The translations under genes were made by a program, and so were the position numbers. DNA of 64,000 nucleotides, taken from the NCBI GenBank assembly GCA_963744905.1, contig CAVUUV010000010.1:71684-135683 (forward strand). The letters are read 5' to 3'. Below are positions 32,736-41,695 of the stretch, in pieces. The DNA is from DATFFO01 sp963744905. Lineage in GTDB: Bacteria > Actinomycetota > Acidimicrobiia > Spongiisociales > ZC4RG35. The notes beneath the pieces are model-generated. The model was given only the letters and a program-made list of their open reading frames with translations, ran no database searches and was not told where the DNA came from. Numbering within the stretch: the first letter of the stretch is position 1; every line of letters begins with the position of its first letter.

Positions 32736-34156
32736 GACCGGGGGACCTCCATCCCTCGCTCCCGGGCGAACTCACGCAGCATCTCGTAGGCCTCTGCCTC
32801 CGAGTAGGGGCCCTCGTCGATCCGGCGATCCAGGAGCATGTCCATTGCCTCGCCCACCAGGGGTCCGGGAGAGATCCCGAGGAAGGACATCACGTCGCGG
32901 CCGTCGATGGGAGGGCGGAGCTTGGCTATCTCTTCCTCCTCCGAGAGGCGAGCGATCCGTTCCTCCAGCTCGTCGATGCGGCGCTGGATGGCCCTGGCCC
33001 GGGCGGAGTTGGCGGTGGTCACATCACAACGCACCAGCTCGTTGAGCCTCTCCAGGAGCGGCCCGGCGTCCCGCACATAACGGCGTACGGCTGAGTCCGT
33101 CCATCCCAGGGCGAGTGTGTGTGGGCGGAGATGGAGGAACACCAGCTGGGACACGTCCTTCACCACCTCACGGGGATAGCGGAGGGCCCGGAGGCGGTGA
33201 CGTGCCATGCGAGCACCCACCACTTCGTGATGGTGGAAGGAGACGCCTTCGGGCCCGAACTCGCGGGTTTCGGGTTTTCCGATGTCGTGCAACAGCGCCG
33301 CCAGCCTCAGAACCAGATCTGGCGAGGCCTTCTGGGTGACTGCGATGGTATGGGCGAGAACATCCTTGTGTCTCTGAACCGGGTCTTGCTCCATGCCCAG
33401 AGCGGGCAGCTCGGGAAGGAAGAACTCGGTGAGACCGGACTCGACCAGGCCCCACAGCGCAGGTGCCGGGTCGGGCGCCGTGATCAGACGGGAGAGCTCG
33501 TCACGGATTCGCTCCGACGAGACGATCCGGATGCGGTCGGCCATGGCCGAGGCCGCCTCGAGCGTTACCGGGTCGGGCCGGAAGTCGAGCGTTGCCTGGA
33601 ACCGAAACAGACGCAGCATGCGAAGGGGATCGTCTGAGAAGGACACCTCCGGTTCCAGGGGGGTGCGCAGGACCCGGGCCGCCATGTCGGCCGTTCCCCC
33701 AAAGGGATCGATCGGCTCGACGTCGGGAAAGGAGATGGCCAGGGCGTTGACGGTGAAGTCGCGCCGGGACAGATCGATCTCGATCGAATCGGAGAACGAC
33801 ACATGCGGTTTACGCGAATCGTCTCGATAAATCTCGCTACGAAAAGTGGTCACTTCGACGGTGCGGCCATCCTGGATCGCACCAACCGTCCCGAAGGTCT
33901 TGCCGACGGTGAACACCGTGGACGACCATCCCCGCAGGATCTCCTCGATGTCGTCGGGACGGGCATCGGTGGCGAAATCGAAATCGCCCTCCTCGTCACG
34001 ACCCAGGAAGGCGTCACGAACGGACCCGCCGACCAGATAGATCTCGAATCCTGCCTTTGAGAACCTCTCCCCCAACTGCATGGGTGGAAGCTGAGGGTCG
34101 ACCAACCAGCGCATTCGCTCCGGGATCACTGCCGGAAGGATAGGCGCCCCACCCAT
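32732..34156 (-). CDS. cca: CCA tRNA nucleotidyltransferase / poly(A) polymerase family
   Basis: This 474-residue protein has the class-II nucleotidyltransferase motif YLVGGSVRDAFLGRDEEGDFDFATDA (in part, residues 40-65), RRDFTVNALAISFP and the DDPLRMLRLFRF tRNA-side motif. A C-terminal HD domain follows (LLHDIGKPETREFG). It adds or repairs the CCA end of tRNAs. In mycobacteria the equivalent pcnA also opens the origin-proximal block, which supports the assignment. A GAGGGGGGCA ribosome-binding site precedes ATG 34156. Confidence 0.95.
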   Translation of the reverse strand: MGGAPILPAVIPERMRWLVDPQLPPMQLGERFSKAGFEIYLVGGSVRDAFLGRDEEGDFDFATDARPDDIEEILRGWSSTVFTVGKTFGTVGAIQDGRTVEVTTFRSEIYRDDSRKPHVSFSDSIEIDLSRRDFTVNALAISFPDVEPIDPFGGTADMAARVLRTPLEPEVSFSDDPLRMLRLFRFQATLDFRPDPVTLEAASAMADRIRIVSSERIRDELSRLITAPDPAPALWGLVESGLTEFFLPELPALGMEQDPVQRHKDVLAHTIAVTQKASPDLVLRLAALLHDIGKPETREFGPEGVSFHHHEVVGARMARHRLRALRYPREVVKDVSQLVFLHLRPHTLALGWTDSAVRRYVRDAGPLLERLNELVRCDVTTANSARARAIQRRIDELEERIARLSEEEEIAKLRPPIDGRDVMSFLGISPGPLVGEAMDMLLDRRIDEGPYSEAEAYEMLREFARERGMEVPRS

Positions 34157-34187
34157 TGCCCCCCTCAGCCCCGCAAAAGGAGAACCG

Positions 34188-34381
34188 ACCCACCCTTCGC
34201 CCCCCTGGCTTTACACAGGGAAGCGAACCGGGCCCACCCTTTGTCCCCCTGGCTTTGCCAGGGGGAAGGGGCCCCCGCAGCCGCAGGCTGTGGCGTAAGG
34301 GACCAGGCCCACCCCTTTGTCCCCCTGGCTGTGCCAGGGGGAAGGGGCCCCCGCAGCCGCAGGCTGTGGGGTAGGGGGGCA
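34188..34381. repeat. 75-bp tandem hairpin repeats
   Basis: Two near-identical 75-bp units (34231-34305 and 34306-34381) are preceded by a shorter degenerate one from about 34188. Each holds a perfect 10-bp hairpin (TCCCCCTGGC / GCCAGGGGGA in the first, 34244-34266) and a second small inverted match (GCAGCC/GGCTG). They lie between the pilT stop and the cca start on the minus strand. They could act as transcription stops or as a REP-like element; no T-tract follows the stems. Confidence 0.85.
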
Positions 34382-34438
34382 GGCCGTAGGCCCGGGCAAA
34401 GCCGAGGCGTCAGCTCGTGGTTGGCGATCCCGCCATCC

Positions 34439-35524
34439 TCAACTCAGCAGGCCGGCCTCTATCGCCTTGGCACGGAGGTTGTGGCCGTTACGGACGTGGG
34501 GGAGGGCGGTGGATACCTCCACATGTCGGGAGAGGACGAGTTTGAGGATGGATTGGTCGAAGGTCTGCATCCCAAAGAACTCCGACTCCCGGATCACTTC
34601 CTGGAGCTCGTTGACGTGGTTGCCGCTGACGATCCACTCCTGGACCCGCTCGTTGTTGATCAGCACCTCGGCGGCCAGTACCTGTCCGCTGCCGTTGATG
34701 GTCTCGAGCAGACGCTGGCTGACGATTCCCTTGACCAGAGCGGCCAGTTGGGAGCGAACTGCCACCTGCTCCGGCGTCGGGAAGAAACCCACCAGCCGGT
34801 TGATAGTGTCGGCCGGATCGGTCGTACGCATGGAGGAGATGACCAGATGACCGGTCTCGGCGGCAGTGATGGCAGCCTTGGCCGTCTCGAGATCGTCGAT
34901 CTCGGAGATGACGATGATGTCGGCGTCCTGTCTCATGGCAGCCCGCACCGCTCCCGAGTAGTTGGCGGTGTCCACGCCGATCTCGCGCTGGGCAACGACC
35001 GCCTTCTTGTCGGGGTGCAGCACCTCGATCGGGTCTTCGATCGTGACGATCGAAACGCCCCGGTTGGTGTTGATCCAGTCGATCATCGAAGCCATGGTCG
35101 TCGTCTTTCCCGAACCGCTCGGTCCCGTCACGAGGGCCAACCCGGCGTGTTCGGTCTCGACCAGCTTCTTCACCGCCCCGGGAAGACCGAGCTCGGCGAA
35201 GCTGGAGGAGCCGGGGATGACCCGTCTCAGCACCATGGATACCGATCCCCGCTGACGGAAGGCGGCCACACGGAAACGACCCACGTCGGGCCGGCCATAG
35301 GCGAAATCGGCCTCCCCGTTGGCCTTGAAGTCACGCGCCGCCCGCTGGGTAAACAGCTCGGCTGCGTAGGCCTCGGTGTCGGCCGGCTTGAGCAGGTCCA
35401 GGCCTTCGATACGTCGCAGTTCGCCGTCGACCCGGATCACGGGCGGCGCGCCGACCTTGAGGTGGAGATCGGAGGCTCCGGTTTCCACCACTCGGCGCAG
35501 CAACTCGTCGATGGGTGCGGTCAT
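34439..35524 (-). CDS. PilT-like ATPase (type IV pilus retraction family)
   Basis: This 361-residue protein has the PilT N-domain (ASDLHLKVGAPPVIRVDGEL) and a RecA-like motor with Walker A VTGPSGSGKTTTMASMI. Typical PilT has GEMRDLET and the His-box STLHTND; here they read SEIDDLETAKAA and SSMRTTDPADT. The catalytic Glu is kept, but the Arg and His are replaced. PilT powers retraction of type IV pili. No other pilus gene is in the window, so it may work with distant genes or another machine. ATG 35524 is chosen over a longer frame. Confidence 0.85.
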   Translation of the reverse strand: MTAPIDELLRRVVETGASDLHLKVGAPPVIRVDGELRRIEGLDLLKPADTEAYAAELFTQRAARDFKANGEADFAYGRPDVGRFRVAAFRQRGSVSMVLRRVIPGSSSFAELGLPGAVKKLVETEHAGLALVTGPSGSGKTTTMASMIDWINTNRGVSIVTIEDPIEVLHPDKKAVVAQREIGVDTANYSGAVRAAMRQDADIIVISEIDDLETAKAAITAAETGHLVISSMRTTDPADTINRLVGFFPTPEQVAVRSQLAALVKGIVSQRLLETINGSGQVLAAEVLINNERVQEWIVSGNHVNELQEVIRESEFFGMQTFDQSILKLVLSRHVEVSTALPHVRNGHNLRAKAIEAGLLS

Positions 35525-35611
35525 GCAAGTACTCCCTGTCAACTCAGGATGCGGTTACGCTCCGTATCGGCGACTCGGAACCTGTCCTGAAGCGCGGAGT
35601 GGCCGGCGGCT

Positions 35612-36373
35612 TCAGTTGGGGATGAGCTCGCCCTGGAAGACGCGGCGTGACGTGTTGGTGATCTGCACCACCCCAGCGGTGTCGTCCGACTGCGAACAGG
35701 TGTTGGTGCATCCACCCCTGGCATAGTCCTGATAATTGACCCGCCACCCGGTCGGTGCCCGGCGCCCCTCTTTCGTCAGCACCCCCGGTCGATTCCACCG
35801 GGCCACCACCGAGGGGTCGTCACAGGCGGCGAACACCTCCGACCACACCACGAAACCGCTCAGTCGGTCGCCTCCTCCGGCCAACTCCCGCACCCTGGTT
35901 GCACGGCCCGTCGCCAGATCGGTCACCTCGCCCCACCACCAGCCCGACCGGCTGCCCGGGAAGACACGAAGGCGGTAGGGGCGTCCCGATTGCCAGGTCC
36001 AGGTGCGGGTGTTGGGATCGTCCACCGACGAGGGAACGGGCGAAGTCGTTCCGTCCAGGATGTGGCCGGCCCGGTCGTAACCGCCCCAGTTGACCGCCGT
36101 GGAGCCGCGATGACGCGGATTCCACTGCAGGCCCAGATGTGCTCCTCCACCTTTCCCCGGCCCCGAGCTCGAACGAAACCCCACTTGTAGGGCCCAGAAA
36201 TAGAGGCGGGCCACCGAGGGCGGTTCGACGATCTCCAGCTCCACACTGGCCTCGATGCCGTCGGGGGCGCCTTCCCAGTGCAGATGCATGGAGGAAGCAC
36301 CGTTACCCGACGGCGGGAACCCGTGTTGGCGCCTACCGGCCAGACGATCACCCAGCGCCCGCCACACGCTCAA
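35612..36373 (-). CDS. Protein of unknown function coupled to deacetylase gene
   Basis: This 253-residue protein has no signal peptide or membrane helix. It is rich in Trp, Gly and Arg, with segments such as FWALQVGFRSSSGPGKGGG, AVNWGGYDRAGHILDGT, TWTWQSGRPYRLRVFPG and a CTNTC pair near the C-terminus. The beta-rich pattern suggests a carbohydrate-binding or lectin-like fold, but I do not recognise the family. TTG 36373 overlaps the deacetylase stop (TTGA), so it is probably the second gene of a two-gene operon. Confidence 0.6.
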   Translation of the reverse strand: MSVWRALGDRLAGRRQHGFPPSGNGASSMHLHWEGAPDGIEASVELEIVEPPSVARLYFWALQVGFRSSSGPGKGGGAHLGLQWNPRHRGSTAVNWGGYDRAGHILDGTTSPVPSSVDDPNTRTWTWQSGRPYRLRVFPGSRSGWWWGEVTDLATGRATRVRELAGGGDRLSGFVVWSEVFAACDDPSVVARWNRPGVLTKEGRRAPTGWRVNYQDYARGGCTNTCSQSDDTAGVVQITNTSRRVFQGELIPN

Positions 36374-37389
36374 GCCACGCCCGGGACGTATCCGGACACC
36401 GCCCCCCTGACCCGCTCCAGGGCCCGACTGGAGATCTCAGGGCTACGAAAGGGTGACGGCTCGAGATCGTTACCCAGTCCGAGAAGCGAACGGATCACCG
36501 CCGAACTCGAATCCCGTAACGCCGGCAGGTGATAACCCCCTTCGAGGAACGCCACGATGCGGTTGGCCGCTACCACATCGGTCAGCAGAGTCGCCATGTG
36601 TGAATAGTCGGCCTCGGTGAGGCGGAACTCCGCCAGCGGATCGTGGGCATGTGCATCGAAGCCGGAAGAGACGAGGACCCAATCGGGCCGGTAGTTGGCG
36701 ACGGCGGTCATCGCCAGGTCCTCGAATGCCTCGAGGTAGACATCGCCCGCGGTGAAGGCCGGAAGCGGCACGTTGAGCGTCGTCCCCACACCGGCTCCAG
36801 CTCCGAGCTCGGTGGGGTTCCCCTGATAGGGATAGAACGGTGATTGGTGAATGGAGACGTAGAGCACCGAGGGCTCCTCATAGAAGATGTCCTGAGTTCC
36901 GTTGCCGTGATGGACGTCCCAATCGACGATCGCCACCCGATTGCCCTCGTGGATCAGGCCAGCCGCGGTGATGGCGACGTTGTTGAAGAGACAAAAGCCC
37001 ATGGCCCGGTTTGGCAGGGCGTGATGGCCGGGAGGCCGCACGGAGATGAAGGCGGGGCCGTCGAAACCGTCCGCCAGCCGCGCCACGGCAGTGGGACCGG
37101 CTCCGGCGGCGGCCAGTGCAGCGTCCCACGACCCTTCGGAGACGGGGGTGTCGGCGTCGAGGTTGCCGCCTCCCGCTGCACAGAAGCGACGTATGGCCTC
37201 CACGTAGGCCGGATCATGGACGGTCGTGAGCTGGCGCTTGTCGAGTGGCTCGGCCTGGACCTCCAACTTCTCCACGCCAGACTGGGCCACGCCCTGGTAG
37301 ACGGCCCGCAGCCGGGCCGGGCGCTCGGGATGGAGAGATCCGGTGTCGTGGTCGAAGCCACTCGGATGCGTGACATGGAGGAGCCGCAC
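36370..37389 (-). CDS. Histone deacetylase family (AcuC/HDAC-like) hydrolase
   Basis: This 339-residue arginase-fold zinc hydrolase shows HPSGFDHDTGSLHPERPARL, the active-site VRPPGHHALPNRAMGFCLFN, zinc-site VDWDVHHGNGTQ, SSGFDAHAHDP and the catalytic Tyr in LEGGYHL. All residues needed for deacetylation are kept. Bacterial relatives act on acetyl-lysine of enzymes, acetylpolyamines or acetoin-pathway targets; the substrate is unknown. GTG 37389 begins the conserved N-terminus. It is divergent from a GNAT acetyltransferase gene 19 bases away, an interesting acetylation/deacetylation pairing. Confidence 0.92.
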   Translation of the reverse strand: MRLLHVTHPSGFDHDTGSLHPERPARLRAVYQGVAQSGVEKLEVQAEPLDKRQLTTVHDPAYVEAIRRFCAAGGGNLDADTPVSEGSWDAALAAAGAGPTAVARLADGFDGPAFISVRPPGHHALPNRAMGFCLFNNVAITAAGLIHEGNRVAIVDWDVHHGNGTQDIFYEEPSVLYVSIHQSPFYPYQGNPTELGAGAGVGTTLNVPLPAFTAGDVYLEAFEDLAMTAVANYRPDWVLVSSGFDAHAHDPLAEFRLTEADYSHMATLLTDVVAANRIVAFLEGGYHLPALRDSSSAVIRSLLGLGNDLEPSPFRSPEISSRALERVRGAVSGYVPGVA

Positions 37390-37408
37390 CCCCGTACTCT
37401 CCCACAGT

Positions 37409-38149
37409 GTGAACGGCGAGGTGAGATCAAAGGGCACGTGGCCCGGACCCACGGTGTTGAGGAAAGGCTGGGCTCTGGCTCAGGCTCGTCCCTGGAACGA
37501 TCAGACCACGGTCACGGCCGCCTTGAGGCTGGATCGTGGGAGCGACCGCTTCTTGCGGGCCTGCGGCGACTGGCTGTTCGATCGGGGAGTGTCCACGATC
37601 CGGTCTCCGGCCCTGGCCCTGGGCCAGACCCCGGTCTGGAAGCGGGCCGGGTTCGGTTCCCACCTGGAACTCGACATCTATGAGCGAGATCTGAGACGAG
37701 AGGTGGCGGACTCCGTGGTCGAGGTGATCGAGGTGCAGGACCCCGACCCGGCCCAGCTGGCCTCCATAGACGACGAGGCATTCGACGAGACATGGAGGGT
37801 GGGTCGTCTGGGTCTGTCCGACGCCCGCCAGGCCACGGCCCGATCGGTGGTCCTGGCAGTGCTCTCCGACGATGCGCCGGTTGGCTTCTCGATAGTGGGC
37901 GAGACATCACGGGTCGGATATCTGCAGCGCCTGGCGGTGAGACCCTCCGTGCAGGGACGAGGAGTGGGCAGATCGCTGGTCAGAGAGTCGATCCGCTGGG
38001 CACGCCGGAGCGGCGCCCGTACCATGCTCCTCAACACCCAGCCCGACAACCAGACGTCGGCGGCCCTCTACCGGAGCGAAGGGTTCCTCAGGCTGCCTCA
38101 CCGGTTGCAGGTTCTGGCCCGCACCCCCAACAGTGAGACACCTTCATGA
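37409..38149 (+). CDS. GNAT-family N-acetyltransferase
   Basis: The C-terminal GNAT domain (about residues 95-240) shows VGYLQRLAVRPSVQGRGVGRS, the acetyl-CoA loop, and ALYRSEGFLRLPHRLQVLAR. The N-terminal part (VWKRAGFGSHLELDIYERD) looks like the end of a second, degenerate GNAT domain, as in two-domain mycothiol-synthase-like proteins. Start is uncertain: GTG 37409 is the most upstream one compatible with the divergent gene, and GTG 37454 is possible. It overlaps degV by ATGA. Confidence 0.8.
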   Translation: MNGEVRSKGTWPGPTVLRKGWALAQARPWNDQTTVTAALRLDRGSDRFLRACGDWLFDRGVSTIRSPALALGQTPVWKRAGFGSHLELDIYERDLRREVADSVVEVIEVQDPDPAQLASIDDEAFDETWRVGRLGLSDARQATARSVVLAVLSDDAPVGFSIVGETSRVGYLQRLAVRPSVQGRGVGRSLVRESIRWARRSGARTMLLNTQPDNQTSAALYRSEGFLRLPHRLQVLARTPNSETPS

Positions 38150-38967
38150 GGCGAATCGGGATAGTCACGGACTCTTCCTGCGATCTCCCCCCTGAGTTGG
38201 CCACCCGCCACGGCGTGACGGTGGTTCCCCTGACCGTGCGCTTCGGAGAGGAAGCCCTGGCGGACGGAGTGGATCTCGATGCCGCCGCCTTCTGGCACAG
38301 ACTGGGAACGTCCGAACGCCTTCCCGAGACGGCAGCTCCCGGCCCCGGAGCCTTTCTCGCTGCGTTCGATGCACTGGCGGACAACGAGGGTGTGGTCTGC
38401 ATCTGTCTCTCGAGCAGGCTCTCGGGTACTTACCAGGCGGCGGTACTCGCCGCGCGCCAGGCCGAAATGCCGGTCAAGGTGGTCGATTCCGGAGTCGTCT
38501 CAATGGCCCTCGGCCTCACGGTCCTGACCGCCGCCGAGGCTGCCGACGCGGGCGGCGGCCTGGAATCGGTCGCAGCCACTGCCGCAGAATCTGCCCGCGG
38601 TGCCAACGTGTTCGCCGCGCTCGACACGCTGGAGTACCTCGAAAGGGGGGGTCGAATCGGCCACCTGTCTGCCCTGCTGGGAGGGGTCCTCGACATCAAG
38701 CCCCTGATAACCCTCGAAGATGGAGTTGTTGCTGCTGCGGGCCGGGCCCGGACCAGGAAGCGAGCCCTGTCTTCGATCGCCAGGCATCTGGCAGAGCGGG
38801 CCGTCAGCCGGGTAGCCCTGATCCACAGCAGCACCGAGAACCTGCCCCTCCTTCGTGATGCCCTGGGCCTGTCGGGGATGGATGAGCTCGTGGTGGCGGA
38901 ACTCGGTCCGGTGGTGGGAACCCACACCGGGCCCGGGGTTCTCGGCGTGGCCTACATCGAGGCCTGA
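38146..38967 (+). CDS. DegV family fatty-acid-binding protein
   Basis: This 273-residue DegV protein opens RIGIVTDSSCDLPPELA, then VPLTVRFGEE, the SQPSP-like region TSERLPETAAPGPGAF, CLSSRLSGTYQAAVLA and LEYLERGGRIGHLSALLGG. DegV proteins (FakB in firmicutes) bind fatty acids and present them to a kinase, FakA. No fakA gene lies next to it. Its start overlaps the GNAT stop (ATGA) and its stop overlaps the next ATG by one base. Confidence 0.9.
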   Translation: MRRIGIVTDSSCDLPPELATRHGVTVVPLTVRFGEEALADGVDLDAAAFWHRLGTSERLPETAAPGPGAFLAAFDALADNEGVVCICLSSRLSGTYQAAVLAARQAEMPVKVVDSGVVSMALGLTVLTAAEAADAGGGLESVAATAAESARGANVFAALDTLEYLERGGRIGHLSALLGGVLDIKPLITLEDGVVAAAGRARTRKRALSSIARHLAERAVSRVALIHSSTENLPLLRDALGLSGMDELVVAELGPVVGTHTGPGVLGVAYIEA

Positions 38968-40277
38968 TGCCACCTCCCCTTCCGGAACGATTTCGACTCG
39001 AGGTGCGGCAGGGACGTGACGGTGACATCGAAGAGTGGCTGGCCACCGACACGACACTCGATCGGCCCGTCCTGATCAGGACGCTGGGCCCTGAGACCTC
39101 CTCCCAGCGCCGGGAAGAGTTCGTGCGCGCCGTGCGTCTCGCCTCCACCGTGAGCCACCCACACCTGGCTGCCATCTTCATGGTGTCCGAGATCGACGAC
39201 GGCGCCTACTCGGTGTCGGAGTGGACCGGGGGGGCCACACTCTCCTCGCGACTCGAGGCCGGCGACACCATCGACCCCGACGAGTTCCTCCCCAACGCCT
39301 CCGGACTGGCGGCGGCCCTGGCCGCCCTGCACGATCGGGGGGTGGTTCACGGGGGAATCGACCTCTCTGCCATCACCTACACGGTGTCCCATCCCGCCAA
39401 GCTGGGCGCCTTCGGGCGTCGCTCCCGCGGCGCCAGCACCCATGAAGACGTGCGACTACTGGCTGAAACACTCGAGGAAGGCCTCACAGGTGCTCCGGCG
39501 GGTGGACCACCGCCCTCGGAGTCGATCGACGGGCTGGATCCCGTCGTCGACCGCGTTCTGGCCTCGGGTCGAAGCGGGTTGCTGGGCGCCAGGGCCCTGT
39601 CCGAAGCGTTTGCGGGGGCACCTACTCCCCGGCGGCCTCAACCAGAATCCACCCGGCCCTCCCGACGGCTCCTTCTCACCGCATTGGGGCTGGTGGTGGC
39701 AGCAGCCGCGCTGGTCGGCCTGGGAAGGCTGTTCACACCCAGCGGCACACCCAGCCTGCCCCCGCCCGCCTCCATACCCAACGGGACGGGCCCCACAGCC
39801 TCCACCATTCCCCCTCTCACCAGCTCGACCACCATCGCCCGGGTGGAGCCCGCATCGCTCGAGATGAGCAATCCCGCCACGTTCGATCCCTTCGGAGGTG
39901 GAGACGAGAACGACGAGCTGGTGGGGAACCTGTTGGATGGCGACCTCTCGACGGCCTGGAAGACGGAGACCTACCTCGACCCGCTCCCCCGCCTCAAGGC
40001 GGGAGTCGGATTCACCGTTCAGGTTTCCGGCACTCCCCGCTCGCTGGACCTGCTGGGACTGAGCAGCGGAGCGTCGGTGGAGGTGCGATGGTCCGGGGCG
40101 AGGGGTAACCGGCCCGATGACTACGAGAGGGTGGCTCGTCTCTTCTCCCAGCCGGGAGCCACAACCGTGCAACTGCCTCCTCGCACGGATGGAACCTGGC
40201 TCATCTGGTTCACGGACCTCCCCCCGGCGGGAGAGGACTACTCGCTGTCCGTGTCCGAGGTCAGGTTCCGTCCCTGA
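38967..40277 (+). CDS. Membrane pseudokinase with discoidin-like extracellular domain
   Basis: The 436-residue protein has a kinase-like N-domain (10-215) in which the key residues are degenerate: catalytic HRD is HGGIDLSAI and DFG is LGAFG. A membrane helix follows (RLLLTALGLVVAAAALVGLG, near 230), then a Pro/Thr linker and a C-terminal F5/8-type domain (NLLDGDLSTAWKTETY). This layout matches the C-terminal half of the mycobacterial MviN/MurJ fusion (Rv3910), which sits in the same place. Here the flippase part is absent. It probably recruits partners for peptidoglycan control rather than phosphorylating. Confidence 0.8.
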   Translation: MPPPLPERFRLEVRQGRDGDIEEWLATDTTLDRPVLIRTLGPETSSQRREEFVRAVRLASTVSHPHLAAIFMVSEIDDGAYSVSEWTGGATLSSRLEAGDTIDPDEFLPNASGLAAALAALHDRGVVHGGIDLSAITYTVSHPAKLGAFGRRSRGASTHEDVRLLAETLEEGLTGAPAGGPPPSESIDGLDPVVDRVLASGRSGLLGARALSEAFAGAPTPRRPQPESTRPSRRLLLTALGLVVAAAALVGLGRLFTPSGTPSLPPPASIPNGTGPTASTIPPLTSSTTIARVEPASLEMSNPATFDPFGGGDENDELVGNLLDGDLSTAWKTETYLDPLPRLKAGVGFTVQVSGTPRSLDLLGLSSGASVEVRWSGARGNRPDDYERVARLFSQPGATTVQLPPRTDGTWLIWFTDLPPAGEDYSLSVSEVRFRP

Positions 40278-40306
40278 GCGCCGGGTTTGGTGGCGTTACG
40301 CTTCCG

Positions 40307-40858
40307 GTGGTGATCGAGCTCGACGACGGCGCCCTGGTCCAGCAGGTGGTCGCCGGCAACCGTGCCGCCTTCGACGAGTTGATGCGGCGTCACGAGGACC
40401 GGGTATTCGGGGTGTGTCTGCGAATCATGCGCCGCCGCGAGGCTGCACTCGATGCCGTCCAGGACACCTTCCTCACGGTCTTCCGCAAGGCCGACCAATT
40501 CCGGGGGGATGCCGCCTTCTCCACCTGGCTGTACCGGGTGGCGGTCAACACCTGCTACGACCAGCTGCGCCGGGCCAAGCGACGCCCCACCGAACCTCTG
40601 CCTGAGCCCCACGATCCCCCCGATCCCAGCGTGACCGACACCCTCGGCAGCGTGGAGTTGCGGGGCGACCTCTCCGCCGCCCTGGCCGCGTTGCCCGAGG
40701 AGTTCCGCTCCGCCATCGTCCTGGTGGACGTCGAAGGTCTCTCCGTGGCGGAAACGGCGTCGGTCCTCGAGGTGGCCGAGGGCACCATCAAGTCCAGGCT
40801 GCACCGGGGGCGAGCCAGGCTCGCCAATCTCTTGGGGAACCGGGAGGACTACGCGTGA
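40307..40858 (+). CDS. sigM: ECF RNA polymerase sigma factor (SigM-like)
   Basis: This 183-residue ECF sigma has region 2 (AFDELMRRHEDRVFGVCLRI, DAVQDTFLTVFRKADQFRG, FSTWLYRVAVNTCYDQLRR) and region 4 (LPEEFRSAIVLVDVEGLSVAE, GTIKSRLHRGRARL). Position before an anti-sigma gene, trxB and trxA equals that of mycobacterial sigM, but the name rests on synteny. Adjacent GTG codons at 40307 and 40310 are both possible starts. The gene next downstream encodes the probable anti-sigma partner. Confidence 0.9.
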   Translation: MVIELDDGALVQQVVAGNRAAFDELMRRHEDRVFGVCLRIMRRREAALDAVQDTFLTVFRKADQFRGDAAFSTWLYRVAVNTCYDQLRRAKRRPTEPLPEPHDPPDPSVTDTLGSVELRGDLSAALAALPEEFRSAIVLVDVEGLSVAETASVLEVAEGTIKSRLHRGRARLANLLGNREDYA

Positions 40859-40865
40859 CATCCAA

Positions 40866-41666
40866 GTGACTGAGAACATGCACACCGACAACCATCTCGA
40901 CCTGATCGATGCCCTGGTGGAGGGACGCTCATCCGATCCAGCGGCCGCCCGCCATCTTGTCGCCACCTGCCCTGAATGCGGGGAGGCCTACCAGGCTCAT
41001 CTGGCCGTCAAACAGGCCGTGGAGAGCCAGCCCATCGTTCCGCTCAGCGAAGTGGAGCGACGCAGGCTCCGGGCCGCCGTCTGGTCCGGGCTGGATGCCG
41101 CCACGGCCCCGGCCCGGACCACGCCGTTGTGGTACCGCATCGCTCCCGTGGCCGCCGCCCTGGTCCTGGTGATCGGCCTGGGTAGCATCCTCCTCAGCCG
41201 GGGCGGTGGCATGGCAGCCTCCGAGACCACCCTGGCCACGGCTTCCGCCCGGGCCGACGCCTATGCGCCCGAGGCAGGGTCATCCGATCGTGACTTGTCG
41301 AGTGACGGCAAGTCCGATGCCGGTGGAGCAACGGCCAATACACTGGCCACCACCGCTATGGCAGGCCCATCGACGACCGCGCCCGCCACCGGCACCACCG
41401 CAGGTCCCCGCCGTCTGTCTGTCGACGAGCTTGCCCGCGCCGCTGCCCAGTTCGCCCTCACAGCTCAACGCCAAGACCTCGACCCCGACATGGAGGCATG
41501 CCTCGCCCAGGACGCCCTGGCCCCCGAGGATCCCTTCGCCGACGAGAGCATCATCGTCGACGACCGGCCCGCCTGGCTGGTCGCCTTCGGCTCACCGGGC
41601 GACGTGTCCGCCGTGGTCGTCTACGGAGTCGACGACTGCGCGGTCTTTTTCCGGGACCTGAGGTGA
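40866..41666 (+). CDS. Transmembrane anti-sigma factor
   Basis: This 266-residue protein has a cytosolic anti-sigma domain with a zinc-type signature (RHLVATCPECGEAY; the His-Cys spacing is one longer than the usual HxxxCxxC). A single membrane helix follows (APVAAALVLVIGLGSILL, near 100). The extracellular part is Ala/Thr-rich and ends in a globular segment (AWLVAFGSPGDVSAVVVYG). It should hold the preceding sigma factor inactive at the membrane. GTG 40866 is used; ATG 40878 is an alternative. Confidence 0.85.
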   Translation: MTENMHTDNHLDLIDALVEGRSSDPAAARHLVATCPECGEAYQAHLAVKQAVESQPIVPLSEVERRRLRAAVWSGLDAATAPARTTPLWYRIAPVAAALVLVIGLGSILLSRGGGMAASETTLATASARADAYAPEAGSSDRDLSSDGKSDAGGATANTLATTAMAGPSTTAPATGTTAGPRRLSVDELARAAAQFALTAQRQDLDPDMEACLAQDALAPEDPFADESIIVDDRPAWLVAFGSPGDVSAVVVYGVDDCAVFFRDLR

Positions 41667-41695
41667 ATCCGGCTCCCACTAGTCTTGGCGAGCCT

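Noticed and set aside
34188..34381. CRISPR array
   Set aside because: Units are contiguous near-identical tandem copies with no variable spacers and no cas genes nearby.
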